Origin: Rhodovulum sp.
GTDB lineage: Bacteria; Pseudomonadota; Alphaproteobacteria; Rhodobacterales; Rhodobacteraceae
Length of the DNA stretch: 45,722 nt
Assembly (NCBI GenBank): GCA_020637615.1
Contig: JACKKC010000025.1
Span: 1 to 45,722 of the forward strand
Reading direction: 5' to 3'
Positions 1 through 7,781 of the stretch are shown here, piece after piece. Made by a program: the position numbers and the translations under genes. Every line of letters begins with the position of its first letter. Position 1 is the first letter of the stretch. A model generated the notes under the pieces. The model did no database searches. It saw only the letters and a program-made list of their open reading frames with translations, and was not told the origin of the DNA.

Positions 1-669
1 CGCATCTGCCCCGGCCTGATGGCGGTGGGCGAGGCGGGCTGCGCCAGCGTGCACGGCGCCAACCGGCTCGGCTCCAACAGCCTGATCGACCTGGTGGTCT
101 TCGGCCGCGCCGCGGCGATCCGCGCCGGCAAGGTGGTCGACCCCAAGGCGCCGAACCCGCCGCTCAACCCCGCGAGCGTCGATGCCGCCGTCGCCCGCTT
201 CGACGCGCTGCGCCATGCGGACGGCGGCACGCCCACCGCCGAGCTGCGCCTCGAGATGCAGCGGACCATGCAGGCGGATGCCGCGGTCTTCCGCACGGAC
301 AAGACCCTGGCCGAAGGCGTGGAGAAGATGCGCGCGATCGCCGCGAAGCTCGGGGATCTCCGCGTCACCGACCGGTCGATGATCTGGAACTCCGACCTGA
401 TGGAGACGCTGGAGCTGACCAACCTGATGCCGAACGCGCTCGCGACGATCGTCTCGGCGGAGGCGCGCAAGGAAAGCCGCGGCGCCCATGCCCAGGAGGA
501 CCACCCGAACCGCGACGACAAGAACTGGCGCAAGCATACCCTGTCGCGGGTCGCGGACGACGGCGCGGTCACGCTGACCTACCGGCCGGTGCATCTCGAT
601 CCCCTGACGGAGGAGAGCGAGGGCGGCATCGCGCTCGCCAAGATCGCACCAAAGGCGCGCGTGTATTAG
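1..669 (+). CDS. sdhA: Succinate dehydrogenase flavoprotein subunit, C-terminal part (5' end outside window)
   Basis: This is the C-terminal 222 codons of SdhA, open at the left edge and ending at TAG 667-669. SdhA carries FAD, oxidises succinate to fumarate at the inner face of the cytoplasmic membrane, and passes electrons to SdhB. The visible part begins within the conserved GLMAVGEAGCASVHGANRLG segment, where GANRLGSNSL contributes to FAD and substrate binding. It continues through the helical domain (DRSMIWNSDLMETLELTNL) and the EARKESRGAHAQEDHPNRDD motif. It ends in the usual alphaproteobacterial KIAPKARVY tail. sdhB lies 3.6 kb downstream instead of directly adjacent, and two more copies of the SdhA tail lie between them. 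Identification is certain; only the start is missing. Confidence 0.97.
   Translation, partial: RICPGLMAVGEAGCASVHGANRLGSNSLIDLVVFGRAAAIRAGKVVDPKAPNPPLNPASVDAAVARFDALRHADGGTPTAELRLEMQRTMQADAAVFRTDKTLAEGVEKMRAIAAKLGDLRVTDRSMIWNSDLMETLELTNLMPNALATIVSAEARKESRGAHAQEDHPNRDDKNWRKHTLSRVADDGAVTLTYRPVHLDPLTEESEGGIALAKIAPKARVY
556..669 (+). repeat. sdhA 3'-end repeat, copy 1 (in functional sdhA)
   Basis: This is the copy used by the real gene. It encodes DDGAVTLTYRPVHLDP through KIAPKARVY and a TAG stop. Related copies lie at 1818-1928 and 3372-3479. Confidence 0.85.
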
Positions 670-674
670 ATCGC

Positions 675-1622
675 ATGACCTCGATCGCCCCTGACAATTT
701 CAACGGTCCTCCACCGGCAGCGGGCGCACCAAGTTACGCTAAAGACTTTCCTCTTTATTGGGATATAGTATTTGATAGAATTACGACCCCTGGCATGGGG
801 TGGAACATTGGTTACCAATCAACATTTCCTGAGCAACTGATACGGCGCCTTACTGCTGCACGCATGAGCGTCCAAATGGGAGTGAGCGCCCGAACGGCGG
901 AGCGCTACATTCCGGAAGAGACTCGTTATGAGGCGGAGGCAAAACTAGACCAAGAAATGAGGTCGTCCTGCTTGGGACTAATAGATAAGCACGCCGAACA
1001 GTTGGAGGCACTAAACGAATCTGCGAGGAGCAGGCCGGCACTTGGATTGATTATCGGTGACAACGGAATTGCGGCGGCAAGATATTCAGTTAAGTTGTGC
1101 TTTGATCTAGCGGACATTGGTTCGTTATATCAGACCAGTGCCGTTGCACGCAGTTGCCTTGAACAATTAGCATGGTCGAACGCAGTCGCCAAGCTCGACG
1201 ACATAGACAAAATTCAGAATATATCCGCGCAAAGCCAAATAGCGCAGCTGTCCAAAGTTAACGCATCGAGCGGTCGCCTGTACGGTTGGTTCAGCCGACA
1301 TTCGCATTGGGCCTATGATGCGCACTGGAAGAGCTTCGACGAGATAGATGGCAAAGTGGCCGTAATTAATAGATCAGTTCATTACAAAGTGCAATCCTAT
1401 GCTGCTTTGATTGTACTTTCTAGGATATTTTGTGATGTCGTCTGCGCACAGCTTGCGTCTCGTAGTTCCGAAAACAAGATACGCATGGAACCGGGGCCGT
1501 TTTCGGACCTGATGGCGACCTTGATCTCAGTTGTTAGTCCGAGCCGGCAAGATCGAGCCACGTCCGACGAAATTCGGAATCTGGCTGACATACTTGCTCT
1601 CAGTGCAACACCAAATGCGTAG
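675..1622 (+). CDS. Hypothetical protein inserted after sdhA, atypically AT-rich
   Basis: A 315-residue protein starts 5 bases after the sdhA stop with no clear Shine-Dalgarno, so translation may depend on ribosomes finishing sdhA. I do not recognise it with certainty. It has no signal peptide or obvious membrane segment. The middle is helical, with an ARSCLEQLAW segment and later SRHSHWAYDAHW. That pattern resembles helical DUF5677/HEPN-like proteins, but this is a weak resemblance only. The base composition and codon use (many A/T third positions, runs such as tttgatagaattacg) differ sharply from every neighbouring gene, which points to recent transfer. It is bracketed by two copies of the sdhA 3' end. 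Confidence 0.75.
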   Translation: MTSIAPDNFNGPPPAAGAPSYAKDFPLYWDIVFDRITTPGMGWNIGYQSTFPEQLIRRLTAARMSVQMGVSARTAERYIPEETRYEAEAKLDQEMRSSCLGLIDKHAEQLEALNESARSRPALGLIIGDNGIAAARYSVKLCFDLADIGSLYQTSAVARSCLEQLAWSNAVAKLDDIDKIQNISAQSQIAQLSKVNASSGRLYGWFSRHSHWAYDAHWKSFDEIDGKVAVINRSVHYKVQSYAALIVLSRIFCDVVCAQLASRSSENKIRMEPGPFSDLMATLISVVSPSRQDRATSDEIRNLADILALSATPNA

Positions 1623-1634
1623 CGGGGCAGGTAC

Positions 1635-1928
1635 ATGGTATCTCTGACGCCGCCGCAAGATTACCGTATGGGTTCCGGGGGGAATATACTGAGCAATTTC
1701 GGCATCAATGTGCATGGAATACGGATCAAGCACGATGAAGAGACTAATTCCGGTTTGGCGCGCATCCCCGCACGACGGATCCATGGCCGCGAGAATAGTC
1801 CGTCCAATATCGCATCCGACGACATCGTGACGCTCAGCTACCACCCGGTGCATCGCGATCCCCTGACCGCCAAGAACGAGGGCGGCATCACTCTCACAAA
1901 GATCGCGCCCAAGGCGCGCGTCTACTAG
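1635..1928 (+). pseudogene. Open frame ending in a second copy of the SdhA tail (sdhA 3' remnant)
   Basis: The frame is open for 97 codons. Its last ~37 codons (1818-1928) encode DDIVTLSYHPVHRDP through KIAPKARVY and a TAG stop, clearly homologous to the end of sdhA. Codons before that (1635-1817) do not resemble SdhA or anything I recognise. I read it as a displaced sdhA 3' end rather than a working gene. Its stop lies 10 bases before the TTG start of the next methyltransferase, mimicking the spacing of a gene that follows sdhA in an operon. Confidence 0.75.
1818..1928 (+). repeat. sdhA 3'-end repeat, copy 2
   Basis: Aligned by eye with copy 1, most bases match, allowing a 3-base gap near the start. 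The match ends exactly at the stop codon, and the encoded tail KIAPKARVY is identical. Confidence 0.85.
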
Positions 1929-1938
1929 AGGCCCGCCC

Positions 1939-2577
1939 TTGGAGGATCACGCGCCCTTCAGCTCCGCCGAGTTCTGGCGCAACCGCTACCGGACGGGCGG
2001 GCATTCCGGGGCCGGCGCCTACGGGCGGCTCGCGGTCTACAAGGCGCATATCGTCAATGTGGTGGCGGAGTCGCGCAAGGTCCGCTCGGTCGTGGAATTC
2101 GGCTCCGGCGACGGCAATACCGCCAGCCTCTTTCACCTGCGCCGCTACACCGGCGTGGACGTCTCGCCCGAGGTGATCGAGCGCGCCCGCGCGCGCCTCG
2201 GCGACCGGACGGGCTGGTGCTGGAAGTCCCTCGAGGAATTCGACGCCGACCCGCAGATGCACGACATGGCGATGTCGCTCGACGTCATCTACCATCTGGT
2301 CGAGGACGCGGTCTTCGAGGCCTACATGCGCCGCATGTTCGCCGCCGCCGGCCGGCTGGTCCTGATCTATTCCAGCGACCACGCGGGCGAGGCCGGCGGC
2401 GCACCGCATGTGCGCCACCGCGCCTATTCCGACTGGATCGCCCGCGAGATGCCCGACTGGACCCTCGGGCGCAGCTGGAAGCAGCCGTTTCCCTTCGGGC
2501 CCGGCACCAATCCGCGCCAGACCTCCTTCGCCTTCTTCCGCCTCTACCGGAAGACGGCGAGCCGCGAGCCGGCCTGA
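1939..2577 (+). CDS. Class I SAM-dependent methyltransferase
   Basis: A 212-residue protein with a Rossmann-type SAM site: motif I is VVEFGSGDGN (about residues 50-59), followed by the acidic strand end YTGVDVSPEVIERA that would hold the SAM ribose. DMAMSLDVIYHLVED matches the motif IV region of class I enzymes. The substrate cannot be read from the sequence. The start is a TTG ten bases after the stop of the second sdhA-tail copy. No good ATG exists upstream, so the start is uncertain. The stop overlaps the ATG of the sulfotransferase-like gene (TGATG), implying coupled translation. The pair may modify a sugar, lipid or surface polymer, which is inference from the pairing only. Confidence 0.85.
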   Translation: MEDHAPFSSAEFWRNRYRTGGHSGAGAYGRLAVYKAHIVNVVAESRKVRSVVEFGSGDGNTASLFHLRRYTGVDVSPEVIERARARLGDRTGWCWKSLEEFDADPQMHDMAMSLDVIYHLVEDAVFEAYMRRMFAAAGRLVLIYSSDHAGEAGGAPHVRHRAYSDWIAREMPDWTLGRSWKQPFPFGPGTNPRQTSFAFFRLYRKTASREPA

Positions 2578-3524
2578 TGCTGGTCCTCGCCCATCTCGGC
2601 CTGATGAAGACCGGCACGACGACGATCCAGTCGACGCTCCGCCGCAACGCCGGCGTCCTGAAAGGCAGGGTGGCGGTGGCCACCTGCGACGAGCCCACCG
2701 CCGCGGTCCGCCGCTACGGGCAGCGTCTCGTCCAGAAGGCCCGCCGCGATGCGGAGGCGGGGCTGCGCGAGGCGCTCGCCGGCTTGCGCGCGGTGCTCGA
2801 GCGCGACGGTGCGCCGGTCGCCGTCATCAGCGACGAGACGCTCTACTGCCGCCTCGTCTATTCGGAGACGGGCGACCTCTTCGACTGGACACGGCGGGCG
2901 CTGCCCCTCGTCGCCCGGGCCTTCGAAGGCCATGACCTGAGGTTCGTGTTCTACGTGCGCGAGCCGGAGGCCTGGACGCGCAGCGCCTGGCGGCAGATGG
3001 TCAAGCGCGCGCGCTGCACGCTCGACTACGACGCCTGGCGAAAGGGCATTCCCTTCGAGCCGGCGTGGCGCGAGCGCTTCGCCGAAGTGCGGGCGGTGGC
3101 CGGCGCTCCGGTCGACGTCCTCGACATGGACAGCGAGGCCGAGGACGGCCGGCTCGGCGCTGGGCTGCTGCGGCTCGCGGGGCTCGACGCCTCGGACCTC
3201 GATCGGATCGCCTGGTCGGAGCCGCGCAATGTCGCGATGCCGAGCGGCGCAGTCGAATTCATGCGCAGCGTCAATGCGAGCAACCTTCCGTTCAAGACCG
3301 TGCTCGCCATCAGCGACCTGGTCCAGGCATCGAGCCACCACTTCGTCCACGACCCCTTGCGGAGCGCCGTCGACGGCGGAGTTACGCTCAACGACCCTCC
3401 CCTCCCTCCCAAAGCGTTGACGCATGGGAGCGAGGACGGCATCTCACTCGTCAAGATCGCGCCGCAGGCGCGCATCTGCCGAAACGAGAACGCGGGCGAG
3501 AGGGACGGGAGATGGTCGAGGTGA
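2577..3524 (+). CDS. Sulfotransferase-like protein with an SdhA-derived C-terminal tail
   Basis: A 315-residue protein opens with HLGLMKTGTTTIQSTL, the P-loop-like 5'-phosphosulfate loop used by sulfotransferases to bind PAPS. FVFYVREPEAWTRSAWRQM (about residues 122-140) fits the 3'-phosphate-binding strand and helix of that fold. It would transfer sulfate to an unknown acceptor. The last ~50 residues are not sulfotransferase-like. From GGVTLNDPP to SLVKIAPQARIC they read as a decayed copy of the SdhA tail, followed by 15 further residues because the ancestral stop is lost. The native C-terminus may therefore be missing and activity is uncertain. The start overlaps the methyltransferase stop, and the 3' end overlaps the next gene by 13 bases. 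Confidence 0.8.
   Translation: MLVLAHLGLMKTGTTTIQSTLRRNAGVLKGRVAVATCDEPTAAVRRYGQRLVQKARRDAEAGLREALAGLRAVLERDGAPVAVISDETLYCRLVYSETGDLFDWTRRALPLVARAFEGHDLRFVFYVREPEAWTRSAWRQMVKRARCTLDYDAWRKGIPFEPAWRERFAEVRAVAGAPVDVLDMDSEAEDGRLGAGLLRLAGLDASDLDRIAWSEPRNVAMPSGAVEFMRSVNASNLPFKTVLAISDLVQASSHHFVHDPLRSAVDGGVTLNDPPLPPKALTHGSEDGISLVKIAPQARICRNENAGERDGRWSR
3372..3479 (+). repeat. sdhA 3'-end repeat, copy 3 (most diverged, stop lost)
   Basis: It encodes DGGVTLNDPP, then SEDGISLVKIAPQARIC, in frame with the sulfotransferase-like gene. The terminal Tyr and stop of copies 1 and 2 are replaced by a Cys codon and read-through. It is more diverged than copy 2. Confidence 0.75.
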
Positions 3525-4255
3525 AGCCGCTACTGGCGAGGGCTCTGAAGAAGGCGGCGGTCGCGCTGGAGAACGACGCGCCCGCGGTTCTGGCGGTGGT
3601 GCGGACCTGCACGATCTGCGGCTATGTCGGCCCGTTCCGGCGCACCGGCGCCCATGCCCGCTCGGACGGCGCCTGCCCCAGCTGCAAGTCGATGGAGCGC
3701 CACCGGCAGCTCAAGCTGATGCTCGACCGGCTGGAGATGAACGAGCTCGGCCGCACGCTGCATTTCGCGCCGGAATCCTGGCTGAAGCCGATCCTCCGCG
3801 AGCGCTCGAGCGATTACGTCACGACCGACTACATCCGCGACGACGTCGACCTGAAGCTCAACATCGAGGCGCTCGACCTCGAGAGCGACAGCTTCGACAC
3901 CATCCTCTGCTCCCATGTGCTGGAGCATGTGGACGACCGAAAGGCGCTCGCCGAGCTCTTCCGCGTGCTGCGGCCTGGCGGGCTCGCCATCCTCGCGGTG
4001 CCGATCATCGAGGGCTGGGACAAGACCTACGAGGACCCCAGCATCACCTCGCCGCTGGCGCGCCGCATCAATTTCGGACAGGATGACCATGTGCGCGTCT
4101 ACGGCCGCGACTTCCGCGACCGGGTCCGCGCGGCGGGTTTCACCTTGCGCGAGTTCTCCGCGGACGGCATGGATACGGTGAAATACGGGCTGGCGCGCGG
4201 GGCGCGGATCTTCCTCGCGTACAAACCCAGACCGGAGCCGGACACCCTGGCCTGA
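3512..4255 (+). CDS. SAM-dependent methyltransferase with N-terminal zinc ribbon
   Basis: A 247-residue protein. Residues ~31-60 carry two CxxC pairs (CTICGYVGPF and CPSCKS), a zinc-ribbon arrangement, followed by the ERHRQLKLML helix. The second half is a class I methyltransferase domain: LHFAPE in place of the usual glycine-rich loop, DDVDLKLNIEAL, and DTILCSHVLEHVDD followed by ALAELFRVLRPGGLAIL, typical of Methyltransf_11 enzymes. The substrate is unknown. The ATG at 3512 overlaps the end of the sulfotransferase frame and is preceded by GGGACGGGAG. It is the gene closest to sdhB, 35 bases upstream of it. Confidence 0.87.
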   Translation: MVEVKPLLARALKKAAVALENDAPAVLAVVRTCTICGYVGPFRRTGAHARSDGACPSCKSMERHRQLKLMLDRLEMNELGRTLHFAPESWLKPILRERSSDYVTTDYIRDDVDLKLNIEALDLESDSFDTILCSHVLEHVDDRKALAELFRVLRPGGLAILAVPIIEGWDKTYEDPSITSPLARRINFGQDDHVRVYGRDFRDRVRAAGFTLREFSADGMDTVKYGLARGARIFLAYKPRPEPDTLA

Positions 4256-4290
4256 CCGCCGGGACGTTCGCAAGACCAGGAGAGGCCCCG

Positions 4291-5067
4291 ATGGTTGAAC
4301 TGACGTTGCCGCAAAACAGCCGCTTGGTTACGGGGCGAACCTGGCCGAAACCTGCGGGAGGCAACGTCCGGGCCTTCAAGATCTACCGCTACGATCCCGA
4401 CGAGACCGGCAATCCGCGCATCGATACCTATTTCGTCGATCTCGACAGCTGCGGGCCGATGGTTCTCGACGCGCTGATCAAGATCAAGAACGAGATCGAC
4501 CCGACGCTGACCTTCCGCCGCTCCTGCCGCGAGGGCATCTGCGGCTCCTGCGCGATGAACATCGACGGCACCAATACGCTCGCCTGCATCAAGGGCATGG
4601 ACGAGATCGACGGCGAGGTGAAGATCTACCCCCTGCCCCACATGCCGGTGGTCAAGGATCTGGTGGCGGACCTCACGCATTTCTACGCCCAGCACGCCTC
4701 GATCATGCCCTGGCTCGAGACGCGGACCAACCAGCCCTCGCAGGAATGGCGCCAGTCGATCGAGGACCGCCGCAAGCTCGACGGGCTCTATGAATGCGTC
4801 ATGTGCGCCTGCTGCTCGACCTCCTGCCCGTCCTACTGGTGGAACGGCGATCGCTACCTCGGCCCGGCGGCGCTGCTGCACGCCTACCGCTGGATCGTGG
4901 ACAGCCGCGACGAGGCCACCGGCGAGCGGCTCGACGAGCTCGAGGATCCCTTCAAGCTCTACCGCTGCCACACCATCATGAACTGCACCCAGACCTGCCC
5001 CAAGAACCTCAATCCGGCCAAGGCGATCGCCGAGATCAAGAAGCTGATGATCGAGCGCCGGATCTGA
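4291..5067 (+). CDS. sdhB: Succinate dehydrogenase iron-sulfur subunit
   Basis: This 258-residue subunit carries electrons from SdhA-bound FAD to the membrane quinone site. The [2Fe-2S] ligands are in SCREGICGSCAM (about residues 78-89) plus the later LAC. The [4Fe-4S] and [3Fe-4S] ligands are in CVMCACCSTSCPSYWW and CHTIMNCTQTCPKNLNP near the C-terminus. Length and motif order match the family. The ATG at 4291 is preceded by AGGAGAGG. It belongs with sdhA in the complex II operon but is separated from it by cargo genes. Whether one transcript spans all of them cannot be seen; no terminator was found between them. Confidence 0.98.
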   Translation: MVELTLPQNSRLVTGRTWPKPAGGNVRAFKIYRYDPDETGNPRIDTYFVDLDSCGPMVLDALIKIKNEIDPTLTFRRSCREGICGSCAMNIDGTNTLACIKGMDEIDGEVKIYPLPHMPVVKDLVADLTHFYAQHASIMPWLETRTNQPSQEWRQSIEDRRKLDGLYECVMCACCSTSCPSYWWNGDRYLGPAALLHAYRWIVDSRDEATGERLDELEDPFKLYRCHTIMNCTQTCPKNLNPAKAIAEIKKLMIERRI

Positions 5068-5125
5068 CCGCGAGGGGCGACGCGGCTTCCTGAGATTTCG
5101 GGATTCTACATGGCCGGCCGGCCAA

Positions 5126-5145
5126 GGGGCGGAATGCGCCGCCCC
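5126..5145. terminator. Hairpin between the convergent sdhB and subtilase genes
   Basis: GGGGCGG and CCGCCCC form a 7-bp stem around a 6-base loop, midway between two converging genes. There is no T-run, so it is at best a weak bidirectional terminator. Confidence 0.4.
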
Positions 5146-5243
5146 CGGTAGCCGCCGGGATCATGCGCGGTCCGCTCGAACGGCGCGCAATGCAGCCACC
5201 AATCCCGCCCGTACTTCCCCAAAGCTTCAACTCGGGAATGGGA

Positions 5244-6815
5244 TCAGGCCTTTCGGACCGCCTCGATCGCCTTCTTCGCCGAGATCAGCCCGGCCCCGAA
5301 CTGCAGGGGCCAGAGGTCACGCTCCGCCATCCCGAGATCGCCGTCGTTGGCACGGTTCGGCCGCAGCGGGTTGCCGAAGATCTCCCCGACGCCAGATGCC
5401 GCGAGGGCCTTCTTGACGAAGGTCCCGTTCCACCCCTTGCCCTTGTTCAGCGTGCCCTGCTCTCCCTCGTAATGCCGCGCCGAGCGCCGCATCAGGGCCA
5501 CCACGCCGGCGACCTGGCAGGATGCCGCCGAGGTGCCGCCGAAGAGCGTGTAGAGCGATTCGAGATCGGCCTCGCCGCCCGGCCGCACCTGACCGCCGCC
5601 GCTGTACCCGCGCGGGCCAGGGATATCGATCGAGAACGGCGCCTCGTTGGCGTATTCCACATAGGCCTCGCCGGGCAGGTCGTGGATCAGCCAGTTGTGG
5701 TCGATCGCCTGCGGCGCCTGCGGATCGAGACGGATCTCGTGCCGCGTGTAGACGCGGAAATCGTTCGACGGGGCGACGATGGCCAGGCCTTCGTCGAAGA
5801 GCCCCTTGCCGTAGCAGCCGTATCCCGACCGGCGCCCCGCCGCGGTCACCGCGCCCACCGCGATGATGCCGTTGTCGGAGGCGGCCAGCGAGGCGGGGTA
5901 TTCGATGGCGCGGTCGCCGGAATTCCCGGCGGCGCAGATCACCGGAATCCGCTTGCTGACGGCTTTCAGAACCGCCTCGAACAATTCCCATTGCCTGGCG
6001 AGCGTGTCGTAGCGCGTGACGGCGAAGCCCTTCCTGCGCGGATCCCTGCGCGGCGCACGCGCGGGATTGTCGGCGCCGCGCGGCATCAGGATCACGTCCG
6101 CGCCATTGGCCAGGGCATAGACCAGCGCCAGGATAAGCTGGCCCGGCTCGGGCTCCGGCGAGGTCGCGACGGGAATGATCACGCTCATCGGATCGACGCC
6201 GAAGAACGGCAGCGTTCCCGGGCCGACCTTGCCGCCGATCAGGAGCGGCGTGCCCACCGCGAGCCCGGCGGCGGTCGTCCCGTGGCTCGGATAGCGCTGG
6301 TCCTGGAAGCTCAGCATGCGCTTGCGCCCGCCGTGGCGCACGCGCTCGAGAAGCAGGGCCTCGACGCCCTTGCGAAGATATTGCGCGAGCCCGAGCCCAT
6401 TGATCACGCGTTTCAGATCCGCCTCCGCCGCGATGCCGGTCAGCGCCTGCGGCTGCTCGGTCGAATCGGTGATCCCCCCCGAGTGGTCGCCGCGGATGTA
6501 GAAGGCGCCGGCGTCGCGGGTGCCGAAATCGATGGCCTCGTCCCAGAGGATGCGGTGACGCAGATTTGGGTGGTCCGCGACGCCGGTGTCGATCAGGGCG
6601 ATCCGCGCCGGCTCGGCGGAAAGGCCCTCGTCGCGCCAGATCACGTCCTTGACCTTCCAGCCGACACCCCCGGGCGTGGCCTCGACGTCGATCACCCCCA
6701 TCGCCGCCAGATGCCAGAGACCGTAATAATCGTCGTAGAGCTCGCGCCCCCGCTCGGGGTCGCCCAGCGCATCCTTGATCCCCTTGACGGATTTGACCGG
6801 CCGCATCGCTTGCAT
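5244..6815 (-). CDS. S8 family (subtilisin-like) serine peptidase without signal peptide
   Basis: A 523-residue subtilase with a complete catalytic set: Asp76 in ALIDTG, His178 in SHGTTAAG, the oxyanion Asn298 in CAAGNSGD and Ser429 in GGTSAASCQVAG. The N-terminal 70 residues are short and polar. I see no signal peptide and no typical propeptide, so it is probably cytoplasmic. An insert of about 100 residues separates Asp and His and includes LLLERVRHGGRKRMLSF. The ATG at 6815 is chosen because the frame further upstream overlaps the PAP2 gene and lacks subtilase sequence. The start lies 14 bases after the PAP2 stop, so the two are almost certainly co-transcribed. Confidence 0.9.
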   Translation of the reverse strand: MQAMRPVKSVKGIKDALGDPERGRELYDDYYGLWHLAAMGVIDVEATPGGVGWKVKDVIWRDEGLSAEPARIALIDTGVADHPNLRHRILWDEAIDFGTRDAGAFYIRGDHSGGITDSTEQPQALTGIAAEADLKRVINGLGLAQYLRKGVEALLLERVRHGGRKRMLSFQDQRYPSHGTTAAGLAVGTPLLIGGKVGPGTLPFFGVDPMSVIIPVATSPEPEPGQLILALVYALANGADVILMPRGADNPARAPRRDPRRKGFAVTRYDTLARQWELFEAVLKAVSKRIPVICAAGNSGDRAIEYPASLAASDNGIIAVGAVTAAGRRSGYGCYGKGLFDEGLAIVAPSNDFRVYTRHEIRLDPQAPQAIDHNWLIHDLPGEAYVEYANEAPFSIDIPGPRGYSGGGQVRPGGEADLESLYTLFGGTSAASCQVAGVVALMRRSARHYEGEQGTLNKGKGWNGTFVKKALAASGVGEIFGNPLRPNRANDGDLGMAERDLWPLQFGAGLISAKKAIEAVRKA

Positions 6816-6829
6816 CACTCGCCCCCGTC

Positions 6830-7576
6830 TCAGTTCCATTCGAGCTGCGCGCGGCGCAGCGTCTCGTCCATCGCCTCGATCAGATAGGGCGTGCATTGCT
6901 TGGCGAGCTGCCGCCCCGCCTCGGTGTCGCTGGGGTAGTGCAGCCCGGCATATTCGCGGTTCTCCGCGACGCTGCGCGCCGAGCGGTACATCTCCGCCAC
7001 CGCCCGCTCGCTCTCGGCGATCTCGGCGAAGATGTCGGCGATCGTGAAGCTCTGGAACGAATGGTTGGACGGATAGCTCGCATGCGGCGGATTGGGCAGG
7101 AGCGGCCGCAGCCGCGGATCGATCTGGTTCGGCCGCGGCCGGTTGAAGCGATCCTTGTAGATCAGGCCGATATATTCGGTCAGCTTCAGGACGGTCAGGA
7201 ACAGCGTCTTCGTCGCGTCGTAGCCGCCGGTATCCTCGATCCCGATCGGCCGGGTATAGGCGGTCAGGTCGAGCCCGGCCTCGCGCAGGATGATGGCCTG
7301 ATGCGTCGGATTGGCCGCCAGTTCCTCCTCCATCACCAGCATCCGCCTCACCTCGTCGAGGCTCTCGGCCATGCCCGGCGGCGGGTCGAGGTCGATGTTC
7401 TCCCAGACGGCGCCCTCGACCGCGACCTCGCGCGGCAGCTGGAGCCGATGCAGTTCGCGCACCTCGAAGAGCGGGAAGAGGAAGGTGCTCGACCCCGCCG
7501 AGGCATCGTTGCGCTTGCCCTTGCCCTTGGTCTTGGTCAGGCCCTTGGTCTTGGTTTTCGTCTTGGTCTTGGTCAC
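6830..7576 (-). CDS. PAP2 / vanadium-haloperoxidase-fold phosphatase-like protein with Thr-Lys repeat tail
   Basis: A 248-residue protein with the three phosphate/vanadate-binding motifs of the PAP2 and vanadium haloperoxidase superfamily: Lys141-x6-Arg148-Pro in KDRFNRPRP, PSNHS at 169-173 (family PSGH, with Gly replaced by Asn), and Arg207-x5-His213-x3-Asp217 in REYAGLHYPSD. There are no hydrophobic membrane spans, unlike lipid phosphatases, so it is soluble like bacterial vanadium haloperoxidases. Whether it is a phosphatase or peroxidase cannot be decided. Residues 1-21 are a basic Thr-Lys repeat. The start is a GTG sharing four bases (GTGA) with the stop of the upstream 58-residue gene, a strong sign of translational coupling. 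Confidence 0.85.
   Translation of the reverse strand: MTKTKTKTKTKGLTKTKGKGKRNDASAGSSTFLFPLFEVRELHRLQLPREVAVEGAVWENIDLDPPPGMAESLDEVRRMLVMEEELAANPTHQAIILREAGLDLTAYTRPIGIEDTGGYDATKTLFLTVLKLTEYIGLIYKDRFNRPRPNQIDPRLRPLLPNPPHASYPSNHSFQSFTIADIFAEIAESERAVAEMYRSARSVAENREYAGLHYPSDTEAGRQLAKQCTPYLIEAMDETLRRAQLEWN
7514..7573 (-). repeat. In-frame hexanucleotide tract encoding (Thr-Lys)n
   Basis: On the minus strand the sequence is a run of ACCAAG-type hexamers with a few substitutions, encoding the Thr-Lys-rich start of the PAP2-like protein. Unit gains or losses would keep the frame and change only tail length. Confidence 0.8.
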
Positions 7577-7749
7577 GATGCTTCGCTCCGGTTGCGCGCC
7601 TCGGCCTCCGTGGCCGCCTGCCGGAACGGCGGGCGCACCACATCCTCGTCACGGATCGCGAAGACGTTCTCGTTCATCAGATCAACGACCTTCCGCCAGT
7701 CCAGCCTGGCATTGGCCAGATCCGTCCCCTCTTCGACCTTCATCGGCAT
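7573..7749 (-). CDS. Small conserved-looking hypothetical protein (58 aa)
   Basis: The predicted product is short and charged, with a central DWRKVVDLMNENVFAIRDED and an Ala/Glu/Arg-rich end. I do not recognise a family. An AGGAGG lies just upstream. It serves either the ATG at 7749 (3-base spacing) or a second ATG at 7743 (9-base spacing), so the product is 58 or 56 residues. The stop overlaps the GTG start of the PAP2-like gene by four bases. The good ribosome site and the overlap argue that it is real and co-translated with the downstream genes. Confidence 0.7.
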   Translation of the reverse strand: MPMKVEEGTDLANARLDWRKVVDLMNENVFAIRDEDVVRPPFRQAATEAEARNRSEAS

Positions 7750-7781
7750 CTCCCTCCTCGCGCCCCAAATGGCGCTCCCGC

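Noticed and set aside
5163..6887. A 574-codon frame antisense to the subtilase
   Set aside because: The opposite strand carries the complete Asp/His/Ser triad. The antisense product is low-complexity Arg/Asp-rich.
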